A DNA stretch of 64,000 bases from Siphonodentalium dalli (lineage: Eukaryota > Mollusca > Scaphopoda > Gadilida > Siphonodentaliidae): assembly GCA_032622095.1 (NCBI GenBank), contig CP136066.1, positions 59,922,609-59,986,608 of the forward strand, in the 5' to 3' direction. This document shows positions 22,743 to 32,835 of the stretch, piece after piece. The position numbers and the translations under genes are program-made. The first letter of the stretch is position 1. Each line of letters starts with the position of its first letter. The notes beneath the pieces are model-generated. The model searched no databases. It saw nothing but the letters and a program-made list of their open reading frames with translations, and was not told the DNA's origin.

Positions 22743-25581
22743 ATCTATATCTATATTTGCGAATGTCTGTCTGTCTGTCTGTCTGTGTTCTATAGAAATT
22801 CACAGGGGACCATCTAGATGATGCCAAAGGGGTCTACTAGGAGTAGCTTTTTACGAGAAAGATAATGGTCGGGGTTAGAATTTTCTAAAGTGACGCCGTT
22901 GTTGTCAGGGGCAGAAAAGGGGGAGGGGCAGAAAAAAAAATTGTCGCCGATTGCCACCAAACTTATATATAATCATCCCCATAATATGAGGAATCTAATA
23001 GCGTGGTTTAAATATGGCAAAAGTCGCGCCGTTCGCGTCAGGGGTGCCCGGAAGGGGGGGGGGCAGATTTTTTTCTCTGTCGCCGATTGCCACAAAACTT
23101 ACATATAATCATCCCCATGATATGAAGAATCCAACGGTGTGGTTTAAAGATGTCAAAAGTGGCGTCGTTTGAGTCAGGAATGAACGGAAGGGGAGAGGGG
23201 CACCCAAATTGATAAAACTAATTTTAGCGCCGATTTCCACCAAATTGATATATATTCTTCTTCATGATACAAGGAATCTAATTGTGAGATTTAACAACGC
23301 CAAATTGTTGTTTTTGGATGAGAGATTGGGAGGGGGTTGGCACTAAATTTGATAATAAGTCGCCGATTGCCACCACACTTATACAAAATCATCCCCATGG
23401 TATGAGGAGTCTAATTGTGTGGCTTTTATCTGTCAAATGTGGCCTCATTCGAGTCAGGGTTGCATTGAAAGGGACAGGGGCACCAAAATTGATGCACAAT
23501 TTTTTTAGCGCCAATTTCCACCAAATTGATACACGTTCTTATCCATGATACGAGGAATCTAATCGTGATTTAAAGACGCCATAGTGGTGCTGTTTGGGTG
23601 AGAGATGGAGAGGGGAGGGATTGGCACCAAATTTGATAAAAAAAAATTGTTTAGTCGCCGAGTATCACCAAACTTATAAACAATCATCTCCATGATATCA
23701 GGAGTGTAATCGTGTGGTTTAAGGGTGTCACAAGTGGGGCCATTCAAGTCAGTGGTGTATATAGATGAGAGGGACACAAAACATTATATCTATATGTTTA
23801 GTGCCGATTTCCACCAGATTGATACATATTCTTCTCCGTGATACGAGGAATCTTATCGTGTTGTTTAGATACACCAAATTGGTGCCCTATGGGTGAGAGA
23901 TATGGGGACCTTAAATTTGATACGAATTTGTATACTCGCCAATTTTCACCAATTTCATATATATGTATCTCTAATCTCTAATGAGTCTTAGTGTGTGCAG
24001 CTTGAGTCCGAAATAGGGACGGGAGGGTCACCAAAACTGATACAAAATATTTTTAGTACCAATTACCATCAAATTCAGACACGTTCTTCTCAAATGATAC
24101 AAGAAATAAAATCGTGCTGTCTGTCTGTCTTTTTGTCTGTCTGTCTGTGTGCATTCTATATATAACTTCACACGATACAATCGAGATGGCACCAAGGCGT
24201 TCTAAGAGGGGTAACTTTTTACAAGGAAGACAATGGTGCGGGTTAAAATTTTCTAAAATGACGCTGTTGGTGGGAGGGGAAATTTAAAAAATATGGTGAA
24301 ATAGTTTTGTCGCTGATTTCCACCAAACGAATACATAATCACCTTCGCAATATGGCGTTGTTCGAGTCAGCGTTGCATCAACAATTGATTTAATAAACCA
24401 AATTCCACCAAATTCATACACGTTTTTCTCTAATGATATACCATGAATTAAATCACATTTGGTGTCGTTTGCGTCACGGATGGCGAGCGGATATGCACTA
24501 TCATTGATAAGATTGCTATTCGCCGATATCCACATATAAGTTATATACAGTCACCAGGCCATCTCCATATCATTTTAAGTAGTTGGGCGTTCACATTTCA
24601 CAATCCCGACATATGGTGACCCACATAAGTCACTTGAACAATTATATCTCCTTAACAGTCATATTTATATGGGAATGACAATCAAGGCATTCACACAATG
24701 AGCTAGCAAAAAGAGATAACTAGAAGAATCATTAAACGTATATTTATCATTCTATTGAAGAGATACATATATTCGTGCAAACTGAGAGACCACGAACCGT
24801 CAGAGGATTGCATATATATAATAACAAAATTTAGTCTGTTCCATTCAATACAGTTTCCACAAAAAGTTACAATTTGTCAAGAGATATGGAAGGCCTGTTC
24901 AAAAATAGTGGTCACAGTGTGCAGTCAAATATAGTTTCTTCTGACATACAAGAAAATGCAGTTAGTAGCTCAAGACTTTTCAGGATCCTACCAATACTGA
25001 CATCTGACAAGGGTTTTAGAACAGACTCATCGACTGACATAAACAACTCAAAATCTCACTCTGTGCCTGTCACATGTAGCTGATATATTTGCGCAGCAAC
25101 ATTTCGTTTAAACTAAGAATATTTAGCCAATATAAAGCACCATGAACAGAGGAGCACCTGGAAATTTCTTTGAAACATCTGTATCTTCATGGAGATATGA
25201 TAGCCAGGTGTCCTCGAGATCTTAGTCCAACCCACTAGATTGATTGATACATCTCAATATGTAAAACCCAATTATCATCTTTTATCGAACTAATGTGTTT
25301 ATGATGTTCATGTATCATATTATAACGTCTAATGTATACGCAGTTGTAAATAAATAAATACTTCATTATTGGTGGAACAGATTAATCGTGATAAACAGAA
25401 TGACAATTGACAAGGTGAGCCACTACTTATATTCCATGACTGTAATAATCATGTTTTGTGATGCTATTTGAATATACAATTTATGAGAAAACGTATAACA
25501 CTTTAAGCAAGAGCATTCTCTATTCCCAACAAATATCCACAGCATACATTAACCTGGGCAACGCCGGGTAACCCTGCTAGT
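22743..25581 (+). mobile_element. Helentron-like non-autonomous element A (2.8 kb)
   Basis: Opens ATCTATATCTATATTTGCGA, then a GTCT microsatellite, TCTATAGAAATTCACAGGGG and about ten core units of 120-148 bp (for example CGCCGATTGCCACCAAACTT at 22947, 23080 and 23360). An internal copy of the 5' end, with a second GTCT tract, lies at 24115-24260. It closes with GGGCAACGCCGGGTAACCCT then GCTAGT. This plan (5' microsatellite, tandem core, CTAG-type 3' end without TIRs) matches DINE/pearl-type Helentron derivatives known from bivalves. Element B at 50002-52606 is nearly the same element. No Rep/helicase ORF is present. Confidence 0.88.
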
Positions 25582-26340
25582 TACTACATATAAAGAGCTT
25601 TTATTATCAGCTTAGATTATATATAGGACAATTGGTGCACATGCCCACCTGGTCAGGGGAATACCATGAGATAAGAGCCATCTGAAAACAGCAAAATCAA
25701 CCCCTGTGGTTGGATAATTTCCAACTGATGGCCATTTCAGTCAAAACTTTTGACAAATAGAAGGAAAATATATTTACTGTTGGTTGAAAAACAGCGAAGT
25801 TCACACTATTTATTACAGTCATGGAATATAAGTAGTGGCTCGCCTTGTCAATTGTCATTCTGTTTATCACGACTAACAATTATCTTGCATAAGTATGCAA
25901 TTCCCAATTTATGGATGTGTCGCATTACACACACACACACACACCCTCATACATCTAACCACTATTGTGTCACGTTACTCACGTATGAAATTTATAACTA
26001 CTGAATATGTGTAAACAAAGTTACTTTTCGCCACGTAAATGGACAATGAAGAGCGTTTATTATCAGCTCAGAATATATTTGGGCAAATTGGCATGTTGAG
26101 CTAATTTGAGACGGGGATAGGTTGACTTTAGATGACGTAAAGAGACACTAATAATTAGCAATAAGGAGCGTTTGTTATCAACTTACATATATAGGTAACT
26201 TTATCCGGAGAGTTCCATGAACTAGGTGATGTTTCCCTCAGTGACTAGTAATTAATTTAAATGACTTGAAGGGGCACTAATGATTTACTTATTCTTCACC
26301 CGAGCAATACCGGGTACCTCACCCAGTAATTCATTATTCA
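25582..26340. repeat. Mixed repeat fragments downstream of element A
   Basis: 25796-25876 is an inverted copy of 25391-25460 near the 3' end of element A (words GATAAACAGAATGACAATTG and CAAGGTGAGCCACTACTTAT). 25700-25790 matches the GGAAATTTCCAAC family. A word like AAAGAGCGTTTATTATCAGC appears at 25590, 26047 and 26162, each followed by a TATATAGG-like stretch. A (CA)n tract lies at 25925-25945. Confidence 0.6.
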
Positions 26341-26639
26341 TTGGTGGGAAAAGTTCAGATAATAAGTTCAGGTCATTTGTTGAACATATTATCTGAACAT
26401 TTACTTTGAAACTACTCGACAATGAGTATTTAGTGTAGGAAGTGTTAAATTATGTTTTTTAGTGAACAATACTGAATGTCATATTGTTGGTGGTGATGCT
26501 AAATAGTCAAACTTATATCTGGTAATTTAAGTCTCCAGAAATTATCCTAACATTTATATATATGTGAATTTTTCGTTGAATCTAGAAAATACCAGTTTTC
26601 TTTTGGCATGTTTTAGTCTCACCCCTGTCACAAAATCGA

Positions 26640-27345
26640 CTTTTATCCCTCGCCAAAAGTAAAATTTGCGGGGGGATATAGTAATGGGTTCCGTCCGCCC
26701 GTCTGTCCGTCCGTCTGTCCCAAATTTGTAAAAGTCATAACTTGAACAAATGTCAACGGATTTCAAAGAGTTGTGGTATATGAGATCACCAGACCATTAC
26801 ATAGAATGAGTTCGCAAGCCAGGTCCGGTCGGATATTTTTACCGGAGTTATTGGACTTTGTTTATTATTTTTGTCGAATTTACCAAATAGCAAATAGACG
26901 ACGTCACATGGCTCATTTCCACAAATCTCAACGGATTTCAAAGATATTTGGTATATGAGTTCACATGACCAGTATCTAGAAAGAGTTCGCAAACCAGGTC
27001 CGACCAGATATTTTCAGCAGAGTTATTGGACTTTGTTTATTTTTTTGTGTGCAAATGGACGACGTCACAGGGCTCATTTCCACAAATGTCAACGGATTTC
27101 AAAGATTTTTGGTATATGAGTTTACATGACCAGTATCTAGAACGAGTTCGCATATTATATGTCCATATCACATTAGATGATGACACCAGGTGCGAATGAA
27201 GAGTATGAGACTGTGCGCTTGTGACTGTGAGATAGTTTCCCCCTCCCGCTCTTGAAGTATCTTATGCTAATGTATGTCTGTGATATTCCGTGTATGTTTT
27301 GCTATTCAATAAAAAACAAAAACAAAAAAACATTCCCCGCAATCG
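26640..27345 (+). mobile_element. Non-autonomous element with CCGTCTGTCCGTCC and three 150-bp repeats
   Basis: Starts near CTCGCCAAAAGT and TTTGCGGGGGGATATAGTAA, then CCGTCCGCCCGTCTGTCCG. About three tandem units carry GGTATATGAGTTCACATGAC, GAGTTCGCAAACCAGGTCC and TTATTGGACTTTGTTTAT. It ends near ATTCCCCGCAATCGGCGATC, which partly mirrors the start. No coding capacity. 26341-26640 before it shows nothing clear beyond an inverted TTCAGATAATAAG pair at 26355-26400. Confidence 0.7.
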
Positions 27346-27701
27346 GCGATCTTGTAGTCGCTTCTAAGTAAATTAACATGGGCTATGAATAATAATTTGA
27401 ACCAATTCTAATATCGCATGATACGTGTTCTATAAGGCCGCAGTATATACACAATTGACGTGCTATTTATAGTGATGTGATTAACGTCTAACGGTACCAA
27501 CAAACAAAGCACGTCAATAACTTATGTTTTTTTTTTTGGAATCCACTGCATTCAGTGCAACATGTCAAAGTTCTGGATACCATATATGGAATGCTACTCC
27601 AGAACATTGACCTGTAGCACTTAATTAAATCACGGAATGGGGGCTGGATGTATCCAATATGGTAGCGACTTATATCATCGTCACCATTAGTAGCATCATC
27701 G

Positions 27702-27800
27702 TCATCAGTGTCGTCGTCGTTATCATCATCATCATCATCATCATCGACGACGTCGTCATCATCATCATCGCCATCATCATCGTCACCATCATCGTCATTC
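27702..27800. repeat. ATC/GTC trinucleotide microsatellite
   Basis: An imperfect run of TCATCATCATCATC with CGACGACGTCGTC inside. The poly-Asp ORF on the minus strand and the poly-Ile/Val ORF on the plus strand are translations of it and are not genes. 27346-27700 is otherwise unremarkable. Confidence 0.95.
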
Positions 27801-27979
27801 GTCAATCTGAAGTCTTAATTTTTTTACTAAATAATTTTCAACTCAAAAGCGAACCAAGACATTGCGAATCTCAGCAAACTATTGGAAAAGAAAACACATG
27901 ATCAACGTCTGGTAAATTTCTCACTTTGGGGCGTGAAAATTGATGTCTAAAAACTTGTAATATGGTTGGAAAATCAAAA

Positions 27980-28200
27980 ATCAGAACTATTTCAACCTTT
28001 TTTTTTGTTAGGCGTGACATATTCCAAATTGTTTTACCAAAGTTGTGGGCGAAACACACCAGACCACCCTGTAGCAACGACCCTACATGTCTTATACTAT
28101 TTATGATCATTCATTTGCATGATTTAGAGAATAAAATATGTTTACATATATAAGAAAGTCCATTCTGACCAATTCGTTTTTAATATTTCTAGATAATTCC
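27980..28200 (+). pseudogene. Degenerate 5' half of a zinc-finger cassette
   Basis: Duplicates the intron and acceptor of the zinc-finger exon at 29083. CCAAATTGTTTTACC, GGCGAAACAC, GATCATTCATTTGCATGATT and AAGAAAGTCCATTCTGACC line up with 28820-29060. It reaches an acceptor-like TTTCTAG followed by ATAATTCCAG, after which the finger-coding sequence is lost and the 28215 repeat begins. Confidence 0.7.
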
Positions 28201-28214
28201 AGTGACAGTGACGT

Positions 28215-28665
28215 GTTCAAGGTGCTCAATCCGATCAGAGGGTCCCCATATCATCAAGTTACAACAACAATAACATTCAAAGGTGCTCAATCCGATCAGA
28301 CGATCCCCATGGTCCCCATATCATCAAGTTACAACATTTCTTCAAAATACGCTTTAGTTATCATAATCGATTAATTACAACAAAATAATGCTAACCTCTG
28401 TAAACTATATATGGTATAACATTTCCCAAACGTGTTGTTTATGGCCATGTTGTTCAACGAAATATGGCCGTATTATCACTCGAGTATCACGAAATTTAGC
28501 CGTATTATCACTTGATTTTAGAGTTATCCATCTTCCTCCGTAATTTGAGTCCGAGGCCGTCGTGTTGACGATTTATTTCGGGGCCACAAATAAATTGGGT
28601 GTGTTCCTCGGTCGACTAAAATATTTGTTACCCCCGAAGCCCAAGAAATAGTAATTTGGAAGCGA
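28215..28665. mobile_element. Diverged relative of the hairpin element at 2813-3237
   Basis: GGTGCTCAATCCGATCAGA (twice, near 28220 and 28283) and, further on, TTCGGGGCCACAAATAAATT, GGTGTGTTCCTCGG, CCCCGAAGCCCAAGAAATAG and TAATTTGGAAGCG correspond to the arms and centre of the 2813-3237 element. As at 3237, it sits beside a zinc-finger cassette. Confidence 0.7.
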
Positions 28666-29082
28666 ATTAGGATTATGCATCATTAAACGTTGCATGGGTG
28701 GTGTCCGGGGAATTCAATTTCCATCTCCATGCAGGGTTGGCTCAAGCTTTCCATCTGTTGGAAACTTACAAGTAATGGCCATTACAGTAACAAAAATTAC
28801 CGAATATAGGAAAATGTTCACAATTTTGTACAAAAACAACGAAATCCACATAAATCAGAACAATGACATAAAACATATTTTACCTAGAAAATGTTTACTC
28901 AAACCAAAGGCGAAACACCCCAGTCCCCATGTCCCGGTACATATATACACATCTGTCCATTGTTATACTATTGTGATTATTCATGTGCATGATTCAGTGA
29001 CTAACATATTACTAAAGTTATGTTTACAGCAAGAAAGAAAGTCCATTCTGACCATTCGACTCGTGTTTTTATATATTTCCAG
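28666..29082 (+). other. Intron leading to the second zinc-finger exon
   Basis: Ends in the acceptor TATATATTTCCAG at 29070-29082. Much of 28760-29060 is duplicated at 27980-28190. A GTTGGAAACTTAC fragment of the GGAAATTTCCAAC family lies near 28755. The 146-codon ORF across it is driven by composition and is not called. Confidence 0.5.
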
Positions 29083-29451
29083 ATACTTCCTTGCCAGGAA
29101 TGCGAGTGGATGGGGCGGACGAAATCTGCTCTAGCTATGCACACCATACGGAAACACAGACAGCCACGATACACGTGCACGGAATGCGGGAAAACTTTCT
29201 CCGATTTGTGGGGCGTCAAGCGTCACATGAAGAGTCACGGGATAGTTCATGACGTCGCACACCGGATGGTGGTGGAAGCGGACGTCGCACACCGGATGGT
29301 GGTGGAAGCGGACGTCGCACACCGGATGGTGGTGGAAGCGGTAGCCGCACACCGGATGGTGGTGGAAGCGGTAGCGTACGATAATTTAGGTACGGATGGG
29401 GACGCTCCCGAGGCTCCGGATTCCGTATCTTGTGATTTTCCAGCTGACTGA
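29083..29451 (+). CDS. Terminal exon with two C2H2 zinc fingers and a VVEA repeat tail
   Basis: Paralogue of the exon at 268-621 with the same phase-0 acceptor and an opening ILPCQEC instead of IIQCPEC. Finger 1 runs CQEC to H-x4-H (TIRKH); finger 2 runs CTEC, then KRHMKSH with H-x3-H. The tail begins HGIVHDVAHRMV, matching HGIMPDEAHRVL in the other exon, but here it has expanded into four DVAHRMVVEA decapeptides, followed by an acidic end and TGA at 29449-29451. Likely a nucleic-acid-binding nuclear protein end; the 5' exons were not located. The in-frame ATG at 29020 lies upstream of the acceptor in sequence also present at 28140, so I take it as intron rather than the start. The minus-strand ORFs here are shadows. 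Confidence 0.8.
   Translation: MLPCQECEWMGRTKSALAMHTIRKHRQPRYTCTECGKTFSDLWGVKRHMKSHGIVHDVAHRMVVEADVAHRMVVEADVAHRMVVEAVAAHRMVVEAVAYDNLGTDGDAPEAPDSVSCDFPAD
29251..29370 (+). repeat. In-frame 30-bp coding minisatellite, four units
   Basis: Units at 29251, 29281, 29311 and 29341. The first three are identical and the fourth differs by two bases. Each encodes ten residues, (D/V)(V/A)AHRMVVEA. The near-identity points to very recent expansion. Confidence 0.97.
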
Positions 29452-29855
29452 TTTAGAGTAAGTGGGTCACCGAGTAGATACCGTAAAACACTAACTTGAA
29501 CCAGCCTAATATTGCCATACTGCAAGGCACAGCTGTGGCACCTGATTATGCTGGTCAAACCACTGCCATCACGTATAAACTATCCTTACATTTGTTTAAT
29601 TATAGCTACTTTTGTCGGTTACAGTTTATTCCTTATACATGTAGGTACTTTTGTCGGTTACAGTTTATTCTTAATTATTTTGAAAAAAACTGTTCTGTCC
29701 ATATTCAATTGGAAATTGGCCGGTTCATATCTAATTAGAAAAAATAGTCCGGCCGACAACTCCTACGCCGATTAGCCGCCTAAAGTAAATACAAACATGT
29801 TTCTGAAACGATCTTTGTATATATACATGTACCTTCCGATAAATTCCATAAACAA
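29452..29855. other. Shared 3' flank of the zinc-finger exon and gene B
   Basis: The two genes converge here. TTTATT at 29625-29630 and again near 29664, read as AATAAA on the minus strand, are possible polyadenylation signals for gene B, about 190-230 bp past its stop. GTACTTTTGTCGGTTACAG is a near-repeat at 29606 and 29644, about 37 bp apart. Confidence 0.45.
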
Positions 29856-30952
29856 CTAAGATTTGTATGAAATGTTCTCTTTTGTGTTAAGTAAGCTTGT
29901 GTCACTGGATTGGGCTTTTTTTTTAAATTGAGAAATGAGTTCACTGATGAGATGCTCCGTTCTTCTAGAAATGATATGGAGCTCAGTTCTCGGTATTCCC
30001 GCCAAAAGATTAGCTTTGGGGACAAAATAATGTGGCAAGTGTCCCAACCGGAAATATCTCTGTAGTTTTGATAACATCTTTACAATCAGTTTGTTAGTGT
30101 TTTTCCTCTCGAACGCGGTTATCTTCCGCTCCTCGAAAAACCAGAGCGCCAGAGTTTTGATATGATATGATGTCAATCTATCACAATCGACATTCAGTCG
30201 TGGTTTGAGCCGTTTTAATTCAATCAGACATTTCTTCTGTTCGGAACTCATTGCTTCGGTAATTCTCACTTCAGCCAAAGCGAAAGAGAGACAAAAGTCG
30301 TATTCCCTATTTGTATTGATCGGACAAGGTCTGGCAGTCACGTGAAAATCACATGTGTGCATGATGGATGCGATAACGTCATCTGATGGCCAATATCGTC
30401 GCCGTTTGATAAATGGCTGTGCAACACTGGGAAACTTACTAAGTCGTAATTGCGGAACGTAGTCGTATGGTCCACCAAGGATAATCTGAACTACACCACC
30501 TGTTGTTCTGCCAACTCTGGAACCACCAGCAAATAGAAAGGACAATCTAGCTAATCCAAATAAACGCCAATCGAAATCACGAATAGGATCCGCTCGAACG
30601 TATTCCCCATTTCCTGACAATATGTGTTGTAAGTCGCTACACGTTCCTGCATTTACTCCATTCACTGCATCCCTCGGTATACTTAGATAGGATGGAACGT
30701 CTGGATTATAGATCAAAGCGGATTCTTCGATGTCTACATTCTTTGGGACTATCATGAAATCTATGTCACTATAACCATGAATTTCCGTCCCACTTGCTAC
30801 GCTACCAACAACACTAATATCAGGTGTGCTTACGAAAAACGTCTTTATATTGTCCAAGACAGGGATAATTCTTGAAGCTGAACTGGTTTTGATAGTAGCC
30901 CTTTTGACTGGTCTGCTACTGTGGACCGATCTGGATTCGTGCCGGGTCGTCC
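29856..30952 (-). CDS. cGAS-like (Mab-21 domain) nucleotidyltransferase B, main exon
   Basis: Paralogue of gene A on the opposite strand. The acceptor is TTTTATCAACAG immediately before 30952, and the exon opens with two bases of a split codon, the same phase-1 junction as gene A. From the first full codon: GS at residues 49-50 (GSVASGT), DID supplying Asp62 and Asp64, later YDYVPQL with the likely third metal-binding Asp, then DFCLSFALAE, SYHIKT and LPHYFVPKANLL. All catalytic acids are kept, so it could be an active nucleotide second-messenger synthase. There is no ATG at the nominal ORF start (30857 is TTG), which fits an internal exon. The first exon should lie further upstream on the minus strand; I could not find it. 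The C-terminus is longer than in A by a lysine- and serine-rich tail. Stop TAG at 29856-29858. About half identical to A by eye across the core. Confidence 0.9.
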
Positions 30953-31627
30953 CTGTTGATAAAACAATTAGGTCATGGATATGATAGAGCTTATTTCTGT
31001 CTTGAAAGAATGTTGAGCCGTTCTTGGGAATTGGCGTTTATTTATATTCAAAACTATCAGACATTCCAGTATAGTTGGAAGCGGTCCACACAATAATTGG
31101 AACTCCAGTTGTAATATACGTGGAAGTTACTTAGGGAGGCGCCCCATTCGTGATGTTTCAAAAATTCTCAATTTCAAACTATCAATTTGAAGAGGAAAAT
31201 CATTATCCTCTTTAACCAATGTACGCTATATAGAGGATCTCAAGCGGATCCGATAAAATCGGGTCAAAGCGTCATTCGAAAGAGTTTCGATAGTTCTTTC
31301 GGGGATGATAGACCGATTTGCCCGTAACGTAATCTGTTGTTTGATTGTTGGGTATATCTCACAATCAAAAAATTGAAATCATACGAGGTTCACAAAATCT
31401 TATATCCCAAAATAACGAGTTGAAGATCTTGTATATCACATGAAAAAAAACTAGAGCTTTATGCCTTTTTAACAAAACAAAATCCTTAAAAGAAGCTTAA
31501 AAATTAAAACATTCAAAATAGTATTAATCCGCCTATTTATCAATGTAAATTAATTTTATTGGCGGGAAGCACGCGCTTATTAGTCACTAGAGAGATATAC
31601 ACCATGACTGTGATATATTCATGTAGA

Positions 31628-31784
31628 GGATATCCACACCTTTTCAGTGGATATGGTTATATCTCATGCGTGATGACAAAACATTGAATTTCCACGAGTG
31701 GCTTTTGCCACGAGAGGAAATTCAAATGTTTTGTCATCACGAATGAGATTTAACCCATATCCACTGAAAAGTGTGCATGGATAT
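31628..31784. mobile_element. Hairpin MITE, about 75-bp arms
   Basis: Left arm GGATATCCACACCTTTTCAG to GAATTTCCACGAGTGGC; the right arm is its near-complement, meeting around TTTTGCC. GTGATGACAAAACATT is exact in both arms. It lies within about 700 bp upstream of the gene B exon, on intron sequence absent from gene A. Confidence 0.9.
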
Positions 31785-32142
31785 TCTGTTTATTATATAC
31801 TTAAGTTACTTGCCTATAGCCCCCAAAAACATAAGAAATTTCAAGCTGATATCACTCACTAGTGGGATATCAGTTATATCTCACTGCTAAAACCTTATAA
31901 TTCATGGGTATATAATATAAGGAAATATGTAATGGCCTTTTAAGAATATAATAGGGGTTTCATATGTGATATAGTACTATAACAACAACTATTTACCATC
32001 ACAATATGAGATATAATTTCAAATTTTGCAAACGAAGATATTGAGGTAGGTCGATAGAGTTTGACAAAAAATATTTTTTAAAAATACACTGCATTATCTA
32101 GACTATGAATCCAATTAGGGTACACGCTCAATCTACCATCTG

Positions 32143-32222
32143 AAATCATGACTGTCTGCGAGAAAATAAATCAAACAATTTTCATGTCATATTTTAGTTT
32201 TTCGGCAGCCATGACAGAGATC
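32143..32222. repeat. Single arm of the 15026-15327 MITE
   Basis: AAATCATGACTGTCTGCGAG, GAAAATAAATCAAACA and CATATTTTAGTTTTTCGGCA match the arm at 15026-15105. Probably carried along when the nucleotidyltransferase block was duplicated. Confidence 0.75.
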
Positions 32223-32835
32223 CGGAACATAAAGTGAGATGACCAGTATATTTACTTCAGTTCTGTTCGATCTGTTATTGGAGTACATCAACTATATGAG
32301 CATTGTCTCGTTTAAACGACATGAAAAATCTGACAAAGGTATGAAATTATGTGAATATCAAGTTATATAACATCTGAGATAGTGTGTATATATAACCGAA
32401 TGGATATGATAAACAATTATTAAATAAGTCAGTGTATGTTGGGATTATTGACTAAACAACACAGATATTCGAAGAAGTGTTGAAAGCGTTGTGATTTAAT
32501 ACAAGGCTCGATAGTACCGACTGCCTAATTGAGTTTACATGTTCTTGGGGCCCATGTACTTGGGCACAATGTCATACTTGAGGATCAATAAACATTTGGA
32601 CGTAAGTGTTCAGTGAGACGAATAGTACGCGGAAACAAAGTTATGTGATTATCTTACCAATATTTAAGAAATATTGCATTATAATTGTCAGAAAGACTGA
32701 CCCGACAACAAACTTTCTCAAGTAACGAGCCAGTCTCGAATCTGTGTACACCAGTAACTTCCATGATACATCAGTCGTGATCGTCATGGGTATGACAACT
32801 GCAAATGCTATCCTCATTAACCAGTCGACCGCCCT

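Larger units (their letters stand above)
30953..32835 (-). other. Upstream intron or spacer of gene B
   Basis: 31160-31245 (reverse) matches 15515-15590 of the gene A intron through CAAATTGATAGTTTGAAATT. 32143-32222 matches one arm of the gene A hairpin MITE. The hairpin at 31628-31784 lies between them. 31250-31600, 31800-32140 and 32225-32740 show only AT-rich unique sequence, including small palindromes such as GATATCACTCACTAGTGGGA near 31850. Confidence 0.6.

Noticed and set aside
27488-27805. 105-codon minus-strand ORF with a poly-Asp stretch
   Set aside because: It translates the ATC/GTC microsatellite; there is no domain or ATG context, and the opposite strand is equally open.
29020-29082. 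ATG at 29020 as the start of a single-exon zinc-finger gene
   Set aside because: A strong splice acceptor follows at 29082, the paralogue at 268 has the same acceptor position, and the upstream part is duplicated intron sequence.
28694-29134. 146-codon plus-strand ORF overlapping the second zinc-finger exon
   Set aside because: Most of it is intron sequence duplicated at 27980-28190, and the zinc-finger frame explains the coding end.
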